DNA from: a virus
IMG/VR virus record: IMGVR_UViG_3300028831_000036
Location: 1 to 42,806 of that record
Length of the DNA stretch: 42,806 bases
Strand: one strand, 5' to 3'
Below the pieces are notes generated by a model, which was given only the letters and a program-made list of their open reading frames with translations, did not search any database and was not told the DNA's origin. A program made the translations under genes and the position numbers. The stretch's first letter is position 1. Each line of letters starts with the position of its first letter. Shown here piece by piece: positions 25,967 through 34,000 of the stretch.

Positions 25967-28306
25967 ATGACCGAGGCTGAGGTTTCACACCTACCGCAGC
26001 GAACAGACTCAGACGCACCGGGAACCGCCGAGCAATACCAGGCCGGTCATCCCGGTGCTGCGTTTGCCACCAAGGCTCCCGTTGGCTCTGCCATCCTTGG
26101 TCCAGCGGCCCAGGGCCAAGTGCCCGCGATCATCGACCGTGTCTTCCAGGCATACGCACCGCTGGCTTACCAACTGCCGTGGGTCACACTCGATTACATC
26201 GAGATGCTGGCTACCTACAATGCAGACTACAGCCAGGCCGTTGAGAATATTAAGACGCTTGCCAACTCAGGTCACAACGTCTTTGTGCGAGCAAGTTCAG
26301 ACTTGCAACAGCGTAAGGTTAGCGCGCTGATCGAGTCCAAGGCCAAGTCCATTCAGTCGCGAGACGGTGGCATCGACGGACTCATCGACAAGTTGCTTGA
26401 CCAGGCCGCAACGTTTGGTGCGATGTGCGGTGAGTGGTTGCTGTCCGAGGACTTGACCGAGGTCGTTGACTTCGCAGATATCAACCCCAAGTTCATCAGG
26501 TTCTTCTGGGACATCCAGCAACAGCGATACATGCCTTACCAGAAGGTTTCCAACATGCAGTTGTCGGAAGCCCGCAAGAACGGCCAGACCGTTCTCAATG
26601 GCTGTGTGCAGTTGAACGAGGCCACGTTCCACTACTTTGCATTTGATGCAGCGCCGGGGTCACCCTATGGCACGCCACCGTTTCTGGCAGCGCTCGAACC
26701 CATTGGCATCCAGCGCGACATGATCCAGAACATGAGTCAGATCGTTAAGAAGATCGGCCTGCTGGGTTTGGTTGACGTTGTTGTGAAGTCAATGCCACCC
26801 AAGCCGGGTGAGTCCGCTGAGGATTACATGACTCGCGCTACTGGCTATCTTGACAAGTACGCCGAGGCTGTCCAGAACATGGTGCGCGACGGTGGCCTCA
26901 TTCACTTCGATGATGTTGAGGTGAAACCAACTAGCCTTGCTGGCAACGCAGCCGGTGCCACTGCGATCTTCAAGCAGAACGAGGAACTAGTGTTCTCTGG
27001 CTTGAAGTCGATGCCGTCAGTACAGGGGCGTTCGTACTGTGTCGTGCCATCAACCAAGGTGTTAACCGCCGATCTTGAGTGGGTACCTGCTGGTCAGTTG
27101 CAACTCGGTGATGAGGTTATCGGGTTCGATGAGGATTTGGGCAAAGGCCGAGGGCGCGGTGCAACCACTCGCATGAAGCGCTCCACGGTCGAAGTCAACC
27201 GTCGCATCTGGCTTGACTGCGTGAAGGTTGTAACCGACAAGGGTGAGATCACCGTCAGCAAGCAACACCCGCTCGTGGCGCTCAGTCGTTCCGCCGGTCG
27301 TGTGTGGCGTGAGGCAGCGGACCTCAAGATCGGCGACACGCTCGCCTGGTTCGGTTCTTCTTGGGATGAGGATCGTTCGTATGACGCGGGTTACTTAGCG
27401 GGCGTTCTCGACGGTGAGGGCTGTGTCGGTCGTGCTGGTTCGGGCCAGAACGGACAGATCACAATGGGTCAAAAGCCTGGTGTGGTGCTGGACGAGACGG
27501 TTCTGGCCATGAAGCGTTGCGGATTTGATACTTATGTAGGCGAGCCAAACAGTGGCGACTACAAGAACGTGTCAACGCTTCGTGTCCTTGGCGGTCAGTA
27601 CATGACGATGCGCCTGCTAGGCAGCATTCGTCCACACCGCTTGTTGGCAAAGGCTCACCAGGTATGGGAAGGCGCGACGATGCGCCGAGGTGGTTCAACC
27701 AACAAGACTGCCAAGCAGGATGCTCACGCCACGGTAACGGCGATCATCGACATGGGTGAGTTGGAAGTTGTGGCATTGCAGACTTCGTCTCGCACGTTCA
27801 TTGCTGAGGGACTACTAAACCACAACTCAACCACCGAGACTTATGCAGGAGTTGCCTACGACATTATTATTCGCAACACCTTGTCATACCAGCGTGGCTG
27901 CAAGCGAATGATCGAGGCTGGCTATTGGCTGATGTGCACACTGGCAGGCTTGCAGCCAACCAGCATCGAGTTGCAGTTTGAGGAGAACAAGACTCTCAAC
28001 CGCTTGCAGCAGGCACAGGCGCATGCGATTGAGATTCGTAACTGCATTACCAAGTGGCTCATCGGTGTGATCAATCAGGTGGAAGCGGCACAGGAGTTGG
28101 GCTACACCGAGGTTGCTAAGCCGATGGCCGAGCCGCCACCTGAGGCTCTGGGTGAGAAGCCCACTGGTGGTCCGACTACAGGTGTTGACCCGCGTGCTGG
28201 CAGTGGTGATAACAGTTCGGGTGGCAATGGAAACACCAATGCGTCCGCTCGCCGTGACCCGTTCGGCGACCTGGATGATGACGAGGCGTACGAGGAGTTT
28301 GGATGA
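25967..28306 (+). CDS. portal protein interrupted by an intein
   Basis: 779 residues as translated; about 516 after splicing. The exteins are a portal of HK97-like phages: helical wing regions, PPFLAALEPIGIQRDMI, then GRSY joined to STTETYAGVAYDIII, and a Gly/Pro-rich, acidic C-terminus. The portal forms the dodecameric channel at one capsid vertex and docks the terminase. The intein (residues 358-620) splits the region just before the conserved STTETYAG. GAGGAGGGTCG is the ribosome site. Next gene overlaps by four bases. Confidence 0.92.
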   Translation: MTEAEVSHLPQRTDSDAPGTAEQYQAGHPGAAFATKAPVGSAILGPAAQGQVPAIIDRVFQAYAPLAYQLPWVTLDYIEMLATYNADYSQAVENIKTLANSGHNVFVRASSDLQQRKVSALIESKAKSIQSRDGGIDGLIDKLLDQAATFGAMCGEWLLSEDLTEVVDFADINPKFIRFFWDIQQQRYMPYQKVSNMQLSEARKNGQTVLNGCVQLNEATFHYFAFDAAPGSPYGTPPFLAALEPIGIQRDMIQNMSQIVKKIGLLGLVDVVVKSMPPKPGESAEDYMTRATGYLDKYAEAVQNMVRDGGLIHFDDVEVKPTSLAGNAAGATAIFKQNEELVFSGLKSMPSVQGRSYCVVPSTKVLTADLEWVPAGQLQLGDEVIGFDEDLGKGRGRGATTRMKRSTVEVNRRIWLDCVKVVTDKGEITVSKQHPLVALSRSAGRVWREAADLKIGDTLAWFGSSWDEDRSYDAGYLAGVLDGEGCVGRAGSGQNGQITMGQKPGVVLDETVLAMKRCGFDTYVGEPNSGDYKNVSTLRVLGGQYMTMRLLGSIRPHRLLAKAHQVWEGATMRRGGSTNKTAKQDAHATVTAIIDMGELEVVALQTSSRTFIAEGLLNHNSTTETYAGVAYDIIIRNTLSYQRGCKRMIEAGYWLMCTLAGLQPTSIELQFEENKTLNRLQQAQAHAIEIRNCITKWLIGVINQVEAAQELGYTEVAKPMAEPPPEALGEKPTGGPTTGVDPRAGSGDNSSGGNGNTNASARRDPFGDLDDDEAYEEFG
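27038..27826 (+). other. intein with LAGLIDADG endonuclease domain
   Basis: 263 residues. Block A starts at Cys1 (CVVPSTKVLTADLEWVPAGQ), block B is ITVSKQHPL, block F/G ends VVALQTSSRTFIAEGLL then NHN before the +1 Ser. These are the splicing residues Cys1, His of block B, terminal His-Asn and Ser+1. Between them GYLAGVLDGEGCV is a LAGLIDADG motif of a homing endonuclease; only one clear copy is seen. All splicing residues are intact, so it should be active. Confidence 0.93.
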
Positions 28307-28437
28307 GCGACGACAAGAAGGCTGAGCAGGACAGTTCTGCGAAGGAGCAGGACAGCAGCAAGACTGAATCTCAGCCAAAGCAGCCTGCCAATCGCGGGCG
28401 CACGTTTTCCGGCACGGGTGTAGAGAAGAAGGGCTGA
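28303..28437 (+). CDS. 44-residue charged protein
   Basis: MSDDKKAEQDSSAKEQDSSK then Lys/Gln/Pro-rich, no hydrophobic core, surely disordered. The ATG overlaps the portal stop (ATGA) and one base separates its stop from the next ATG. It lies between portal and protease genes, so it may be a small morphogenesis factor. Not recognised. Confidence 0.6.
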   Translation: MSDDKKAEQDSSAKEQDSSKTESQPKQPANRGRTFSGTGVEKKG

Positions 28438-28438
28438 A

Positions 28439-30370
28439 ATGAGCGCAGCACTCAAGGACAAGTTTCGCAACTTGTCAGATGCCAACGCCCATGCCAAGGA
28501 AACCAAGGCGGGCGTAGACATTCGCAAGCGCATGACCACTCTCAAGGGTAGTGGTGATGGCGGCGGTGAAGGTGGAGGCGGTGAAGGCAGTGGCACAGGT
28601 GCAGTTGACACCTCTCCCATGCCGCCGACCGCAGAGCAGTTGGCTAAGATCAACCAGTTCACGCGGTCGGAGAAGACAGCGCAGGATGTTGTTGCGTTCA
28701 GCACCCTAGCGTGCAACGATCTGTACGACCGCGATGATGAGCGCTTCATGCCAGACACGGTCAGTGGCTTTGCTGACCTGGCGGGAGCGCTTTCGCCTGT
28801 TGGCAAGGCATACATGGTGTCGCATGACTACACCAAGTTGCCCATTGGTCGCATCTTCGATGTGGGCACAAAGGATATCTCTGTCCAGAACCCATCGGGC
28901 CACACGATGACCAAGACATCGCGGTTCCTTACTGCCGAGGTCTACATCCCCAACACCGATGCCAACAAGGCGTTCATCGAGAACCTTGACTTCGGCATCA
29001 ACTGGGCCGTATCGGTCGGGGTGATGCTGGAGTCTGCCAAGTGCTCACTTCCTTGGTGCGGCGCTCCGATGTACTCATCTCGCTTTTTCGGCTCGTGGTG
29101 TGCTGAGGGCCACGACAAGGGCCAGTACTACACCGCAGACGCCGAGGTCAACTCGTGGGGCGAGGCGATTCCTTGTCCCTCGACAACTGAAGGTGCGCAG
29201 AAGTGCCGCACTGACCTCGTGGGGGCCAAGGACTTCTACGAGTTGTCACAGTGCTTCCTCGGAGCACAGTACTTCGCGGCCCTCGATGGGCAGAAGGCAG
29301 TGTCGGCCCGCAATCTGATCAAGGCAGCGGGTGCTGCCAATGTCCCGGTCCTCGGCTTGTCACGTCAGGAGACGCATGAACTCCTGGATGACAGCATGAT
29401 GGACCCACGCGTTCGCCAAGCCGTTCGTCAGTTCGGTGCTGCACCGGATGATGACGGGCTTCTGACGTGGACCGACGATCAGAAGTTGGTTTGGCAGTTC
29501 GATCCAGAGTCCGGGGTAGTGTGCCTCGGCAGTTCCAGTGAAGGAGATGAAAGTGGCGAAGCAGCGGCGGAGCAGTCCGCAGAGGGCACACACGGTGCCT
29601 CTGACTCGGAGCACGAACAAGACGCCTCGCAGTCTTCAGCAGACGAACGTGTCGGAGAGAGTGCTGAAGACGGGCGGGCCGTCGGGTCCGGCTCCGATGA
29701 GGAAGGACCCAGGGAAGACGGGAGCGTAACTGCTGCGGCAGGAAGCCACTCGCATTCTCACCAGCATGCCGATGGGGTGATTCACAGTCACGCTCACTCG
29801 CATGGAAGTCCCAACGACTATGCGCACTCGTCGAGCGACTCTGTGAATCACACCCACGGCCACAACGACGACAAGGAGGCAACCGTGTCCAAGGCGGCTG
29901 TGGTCAAGGCGCTTCGTGGCCTTGGCAACGTTCCCGATGCGGTCTTGCGAGCAGTGGAGGACGCAGAGGGTGACGCATTGGATGCGGCTCTGTCCCCGCT
30001 GATCGGTAAGATCGTTGCTCAGGGTGATGAGATCACTGCTCTGAGCCCGAAGGCAGTCCTTGGTGACCAGTTCATCGAGGCAAAGCGCGCCGAAGCCATT
30101 TCTTGGTATGTGAAGGCAAACCAGGTCGATGGCAGGGGCGTGAACACCGACAACTTCCAGAAGTTGTTGGAGACGTGCGGTGACAACATCGCTCTGCTCG
30201 ACGAACTGATCAACAGCAACAAGTCCGTCGCGCAGGCTAAGTTCCCATCGGCAGTGCGTCGCAGTTCGTTCCCTACCGATCCGAATAACCCGCAGCGGGA
30301 GTCGGCGGATGAGGACGACGGTGATGACGTGGGTAGCGGGTCCAACACAGTGACTCGTATCCACGGCTGA
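28439..30370 (+). CDS. prohead protease-scaffold fusion
   Basis: 643 residues. A Gly-rich stretch (38-54) precedes a prohead serine protease-like domain: ACNDLYDRDDERF (91-103), YMVSHD with likely catalytic His129, and GINWAVSVGVM with likely Ser192. C202, C207, C221 and H225 may bind zinc, an unusual insertion. Residues about 395-480 are low-complexity, acidic, ending in a His-rich stretch (HSHSHQHADG, HSHAHSH, HTHGH). The last 160 residues are helical and probably act as scaffold. The protease matures the capsid and removes scaffold. Portal and capsid genes flank it. Confidence 0.8.
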   Translation: MSAALKDKFRNLSDANAHAKETKAGVDIRKRMTTLKGSGDGGGEGGGGEGSGTGAVDTSPMPPTAEQLAKINQFTRSEKTAQDVVAFSTLACNDLYDRDDERFMPDTVSGFADLAGALSPVGKAYMVSHDYTKLPIGRIFDVGTKDISVQNPSGHTMTKTSRFLTAEVYIPNTDANKAFIENLDFGINWAVSVGVMLESAKCSLPWCGAPMYSSRFFGSWCAEGHDKGQYYTADAEVNSWGEAIPCPSTTEGAQKCRTDLVGAKDFYELSQCFLGAQYFAALDGQKAVSARNLIKAAGAANVPVLGLSRQETHELLDDSMMDPRVRQAVRQFGAAPDDDGLLTWTDDQKLVWQFDPESGVVCLGSSSEGDESGEAAAEQSAEGTHGASDSEHEQDASQSSADERVGESAEDGRAVGSGSDEEGPREDGSVTAAAGSHSHSHQHADGVIHSHAHSHGSPNDYAHSSSDSVNHTHGHNDDKEATVSKAAVVKALRGLGNVPDAVLRAVEDAEGDALDAALSPLIGKIVAQGDEITALSPKAVLGDQFIEAKRAEAISWYVKANQVDGRGVNTDNFQKLLETCGDNIALLDELINSNKSVAQAKFPSAVRRSSFPTDPNNPQRESADEDDGDDVGSGSNTVTRIHG

Positions 30371-30407
30371 CCAACCGCAAGACAGTCAGATCAACCAAGG
30401 AGGAAGC

Positions 30408-30827
30408 ATGACCACTCAGGTTGCGGGAGGTCGCATCACCGGGCACCTTGCCCTCACGGTGATCGCCACTGCGGCATTGCAGGAGGGTGACCCGGTAATG
30501 CTCACGGGCGATTACCAGGTTGGCCTCTCGGACGGCACCAAGCCGTCCATCGGCTACGTGTCTGTGCGCAACGTCAAGCGCGTTGTCACAGATGTCTCGT
30601 CCACCTTCCCGGTGGGCAACCCAGGCGGTGACGTGACGGTTGAGGCTCGTGGCCTCAACGTTGGTTGCTTCGCCTCCAAGGGTGCCATCACCGCAGGGAA
30701 CTTCGTCAAGGTGGACGGCACGGGTGCATACGTTGATGGTGGTGTCGTCTGGGACGTTGCCAACGTCGGCATTGCGCTCACCTCAACCACGGCTGACGGG
30801 CAGTTGTTCGACTGCCTCACGATCTGA
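30408..30827 (+). CDS. capsid decoration protein (probable)
   Basis: 139 residues, beta-rich and Gly/Thr/Val-rich (GHLALTVIATAALQEGDPVM...FVKVDGTGAYVDGGVVWDVA). It has the size, composition and position (just before the major capsid gene) of small head decoration proteins, which coat the capsid surface. AAGGAGGAAGC is the ribosome site. The match is by pattern and context. Confidence 0.7.
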   Translation: MTTQVAGGRITGHLALTVIATAALQEGDPVMLTGDYQVGLSDGTKPSIGYVSVRNVKRVVTDVSSTFPVGNPGGDVTVEARGLNVGCFASKGAITAGNFVKVDGTGAYVDGGVVWDVANVGIALTSTTADGQLFDCLTI

Positions 30828-30845
30828 GGAAAGGGGCAGTCAGAC

Positions 30846-31976
30846 ATGGCTCGCAGCCTGAAGGAGAAGTTCTCCGGTGTCGCTGTCAACAAGGACTTCA
30901 ACACCGAGCAGTTCCACAAGGAGATGCAGCGTCTCCGCAACAACCGCAAGGAAGTCACTCTGAAGTCGGCGCTTTCCGAGGCGTACGGCGAGGACATGAC
31001 GCCCGAGCGGTTCTACCGCGACCTCGGCATCGACATGTCGGGTATGACCGTCGAGAAGATGCTCAACACTGGTGAGTTGACTCGCTGGCTGTTCCCGGAG
31101 TTGTTCAGAGATGCGATTCTTCGCGGTCTGACCTATACGCCGTTCTACGGCACCCTTGTCGCCGCTGAGGAGACCATCAACAGTACCGGCATCACGATGC
31201 CAGCGATGGACTTCACCAAGGTCGATCCCAATGAGTTGCGCCTGCGTGATCTGAACGAGGGCGCGACCATCACCGAGAGCCAGATCATCGCGTGGTCCGA
31301 GAAGCAGGTGACCATCAAGAAGAAGGCTCGCGGACTCCGGCAGACGTACGAGTCGATCATGTTCACTCCGATCGACCTCGCTGCGATCTACTTTGAAGAA
31401 CTTGGCACTCAGTTGGGTGCTGACCTCGATGCGGAGTTGGTGGACGTTGCTCTCAACGGTGACCAGGCAGATGGGTCCGCTGCGGCTCCTGTCATCGGCA
31501 TTACGACCGCGAACACGCTGACTTACGCCGACCTTGCAAGGGCGTGGATCAGGTTCCGCAAGATCGGTCGTAACTCTACGGTGATGCTGATGGCCGAGGA
31601 CGAGGCGCTGACGATCCTGGGTCTGCCAGAGTACCAGCGGACGTTCAACGCCATCGGTGCCATTCCGTTGGTGCAGGGCTTCCAGCCGCCCACGCTGAAC
31701 ATCGCCAACCCGCTGCCGACCTCGCAGGACATCCTCATCCACGACAGCATGGCAGAGGGCAAGATCGTCCTCATCGACGTGCAGAGGGCGTTCATTCAAC
31801 TGACGGCGATGCCGCTTCTCATCGAGAGCGACAAGATCGTGAGCCGTCAGTTGAACGGCGAGTACGTGTCCATCATCACCGGCTTTGCCAACATCTTCAA
31901 CGATGGCCGCATGGTGATCGACACGACCACCAACCTCACCACCAACCCAGGACCGGCTGTCCCGATCCGCTCCTAG
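30846..31976 (+). CDS. major capsid protein
   Basis: 376 residues, HK97-type. The N-terminal 80 residues are helical (delta-domain-like, ending near PERFYRDLGIDMSGMT). E-loop region and spine helix follow (NELRLRDLNEGATITESQII, then IYFEELGTQLGADLDAELVD). P-domain ends with REL-like LLIESDKIVSRQLNGEYVSI and ITGFANIFNDGRMV. Located after the protease and decoration genes as expected. Builds the icosahedral shell. Confidence 0.88.
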   Translation: MARSLKEKFSGVAVNKDFNTEQFHKEMQRLRNNRKEVTLKSALSEAYGEDMTPERFYRDLGIDMSGMTVEKMLNTGELTRWLFPELFRDAILRGLTYTPFYGTLVAAEETINSTGITMPAMDFTKVDPNELRLRDLNEGATITESQIIAWSEKQVTIKKKARGLRQTYESIMFTPIDLAAIYFEELGTQLGADLDAELVDVALNGDQADGSAAAPVIGITTANTLTYADLARAWIRFRKIGRNSTVMLMAEDEALTILGLPEYQRTFNAIGAIPLVQGFQPPTLNIANPLPTSQDILIHDSMAEGKIVLIDVQRAFIQLTAMPLLIESDKIVSRQLNGEYVSIITGFANIFNDGRMVIDTTTNLTTNPGPAVPIRS

Positions 31977-31997
31977 TCCCGAAGGAGGACGAGCAAC

Positions 31998-32615
31998 ATG
32001 GCGAGCGACCCGAAGTACGTCAGGCTCCGTACCGGCCTCAACGGTCGGTACGACCTGAACAGCGGATGGGGCATCTCTGGTCTGGATGTCAAGGAGATGC
32101 CCGACAAGGAGGTTCGTCCGAGGGCTTATGCCTTCGTCAAGGGCGAACTGAATGCGGGACGCCTGGAAGGCGCTTCCAAGGCTGAGTTTGACGAGACGCA
32201 GGTCGAGTTGGTCTCACCCGAGGATGGTCTTTACCAGGAGCGGGCGATCCAGGAGCGTGCGCAGGCTCAGCACGCCAAGATCATGGCCCGCAGGGCAGGT
32301 CGCACCGAGACGGATGCTGCCAGTGCTGACGAGGCTCGCCGTAAGGCGATTCTCAAGCAGCAGAAGGCATCTGCCAAGGGCAAGGCGGTCGCCGAGGACG
32401 ACGACGAGGGTGATGACTACGACGCGATGGGCAAGGCTGCACTTGTCGCTGCGGCCAACGAGCGTGGTCTTGACTCGTCTGGTTCTGCCGATGCGCTTCG
32501 TGACCGGCTGCGTGCCGCTGACGAGGACGCTGATGATGACGAGGATGACGAGTCCGAGGACGATGGCGACGGCTCGGAGGACGACTCCGAGGGCGACGAC
32601 AACGGCCAGTCCTAG
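31998..32615 (+). CDS. acidic protein with SAP-like motif, head-associated
   Basis: 205 residues. The N-terminal 75 may form a small fold (YVRLRTGLNGRYDLNSGWG). A Lys/Ala-rich helix follows, then YDAMGKAALVAAANERGLDS ... ALRDRLRAADED, which resembles a SAP/Rho-N helix-extended-helix motif. The last 30 residues are almost pure Asp/Glu/Ser. GAAGGAGGACG gives a strong start. It may bind DNA or a head protein. A strong terminator follows. Confidence 0.65.
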   Translation: MASDPKYVRLRTGLNGRYDLNSGWGISGLDVKEMPDKEVRPRAYAFVKGELNAGRLEGASKAEFDETQVELVSPEDGLYQERAIQERAQAQHAKIMARRAGRTETDAASADEARRKAILKQQKASAKGKAVAEDDDEGDDYDAMGKAALVAAANERGLDSSGSADALRDRLRAADEDADDDEDDESEDDGDGSEDDSEGDDNGQS

Positions 32616-32626
32616 TCAACATCATG

Positions 32627-32663
32627 CAGGCCGGGTGACACCTAAGCCGTGTCACCCGGCCTG
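32627..32663 (+). terminator. strong hairpin terminator
   Basis: CAGGCCGGGTGACAC paired with GTGTCACCCGGCCTG: fifteen perfect pairs around a seven-base loop. It separates the capsid genes from the connector genes and probably lowers expression of the latter. Confidence 0.85.
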
Positions 32664-32682
32664 TGGCCGGTAGGAGGCCCAA

Positions 32683-32931
32683 ATGTCAGCAAGTAAGCAG
32701 TGGGCAACAAAGTTGCCCTCGGAGATGTCGGAAGAGGAACTGCGGGCAGCCAAAACTGCCATCACAGATGACCTTGAGCCGATGCAGGCGAAGATGAACG
32801 TGCTGGCCCAGGCCAATCAGCACATCGACGCCGAAATTAGCACGCGCTTCCGGCTTGGTCGTGCGCCTTCCATCGGCCTGGGTGATTACCCGCTCGATGG
32901 CGTCAAGGCAGAGTACGGCCCGAAGGACTAG
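32683..32931 (+). CDS. hypothetical helical protein
   Basis: 82 residues, MSASKQWATKLPSEMSEEEL..., helical and charged, ending in a short flexible tail. GTAGGAGGCCCAA precedes the ATG. Placed just before the head-tail adaptor. Function unknown. Confidence 0.65.
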   Translation: MSASKQWATKLPSEMSEEELRAAKTAITDDLEPMQAKMNVLAQANQHIDAEISTRFRLGRAPSIGLGDYPLDGVKAEYGPKD

Positions 32932-32933
32932 AC

Positions 32934-33620
32934 GTGAATCAGGTCTACCAGGGCGGTCAGTACACCGTGAGGGCAGTCTTTGAGACTTCCGACGGTGCGC
33001 TGACCGACCCTGTAGACCCACTGGTGTCGATCTACGATCCAACTGGCGCAGCATTCGCTACGGCACAAGACCTCATCCGTGATGCTATCGGTCAGTACCA
33101 CTTTTCATTCGTATTGCCAAGCAACGCTACTCTCGGCACGTGGTCAAGTTCATGCACTGGCGTTATCAACGGCGACACTGTGCAGACTGTTGAAGAGTTT
33201 GGCGTTCTTGACAGTGGCGTTGTGACCCAGATGGCTTCTACCGTCACTCGATTGCGGCTCCTTCTTGGCGAGCGCATCCCCGTCGGTGGCGATGAGACCA
33301 GCACTCGCTTTTCAGATGCCGAAATCACCAACGCTTATCTGTTCAACGCTCAGGACATCAACAAGACGATGGCTGAGTTGTGGCTTGCTAAGGCTGGCAT
33401 GTGGGCTGAGTTGTTTGACATCTCAGAGTCCGGCACACAGCGGCAGTTCTCCCAGATGCAGCGCGCCGCTATCGGGCAGGCAAAGGTGTACATCGACAAG
33501 GTCTCAGCAGACGATGTGCTGTGGACATCAACCTACCGTGTGGTTGGTGAGTCGTTTGACGCGTTCGGCTGTCTGCCCCGCCCACGCTGGATGTGGGAGC
33601 CGGTGGCAGTGAGATGGTAG
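32934..33620 (+). CDS. head-tail adaptor with N-terminal beta domain
   Basis: 228 residues from GTG. Residues 1-90 look like an immunoglobulin-like beta sandwich (YTVRAVFETSDGALTDPVDP...SCTGVINGDTVQTVEEFGV). Residues 100-190 (TRLRLLLGERIPVGGDETST...FSDAEITNAY ... AKAGMWAELFDIS) follow the gp6/gp15-like adaptor pattern of four helices. Adaptors form a ring below the portal. The extra beta domain is less common and could display at the neck. Confidence 0.75.
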   Translation: MNQVYQGGQYTVRAVFETSDGALTDPVDPLVSIYDPTGAAFATAQDLIRDAIGQYHFSFVLPSNATLGTWSSSCTGVINGDTVQTVEEFGVLDSGVVTQMASTVTRLRLLLGERIPVGGDETSTRFSDAEITNAYLFNAQDINKTMAELWLAKAGMWAELFDISESGTQRQFSQMQRAAIGQAKVYIDKVSADDVLWTSTYRVVGESFDAFGCLPRPRWMWEPVAVRW

Positions 33621-34000
33621 GGACCGCGCTCGACTACGAGCAGTTGCGAGCGACCACCAACCTGATCGCCTCAGCACCCACCACCATCGCGCTTCAACGC
33701 CGCCAAAACCGCACCAGGACTGCCGCAGGCGGGTTTTCGGGTGGCGACGAGTGGGAGGCGGCAGGGCAGCCGTTCTCGGCGTTCTTCGGAGCCAAGATTC
33801 AAGATGATCTGCCGATTCAACAAAACGATGGTGAACGGGTTATCTCTTACTACACCCTGGTTGCACTTCCTGGAACTGACATTCAGGAAGGTGACCAGTT
33901 TGTGATCGAAGGCATCACCTACACGGTAGTGTCCGTTCACCGTCACCTAGACTACGAGGTCAAGGCGGATGTTGAGACCTATTACGGAGGGCACCATTGA
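33614..34000 (+). CDS. head-tail stopper/connector (probable)
   Basis: 128 residues from the ATG overlapping the adaptor stop. The C-terminal half is a beta barrel-like stretch (GERVISYYTLVALPGTDIQE ... ITYTVVSVHRHLDYEV), as in head-closure stoppers. Its position after the adaptor fits. Stop overlaps the next TTG start. Assignment by order and fold impression. Confidence 0.65.
   Translation: MVGTALDYEQLRATTNLIASAPTTIALQRRQNRTRTAAGGFSGGDEWEAAGQPFSAFFGAKIQDDLPIQQNDGERVISYYTLVALPGTDIQEGDQFVIEGITYTVVSVHRHLDYEVKADVETYYGGHH

Noticed and set aside
28113-28815. Large minus-strand frame of 237 codons at 28102-28815
   Set aside because: Antisense shadow of the portal end and protease genes; low-complexity Ser/Pro/Arg content.
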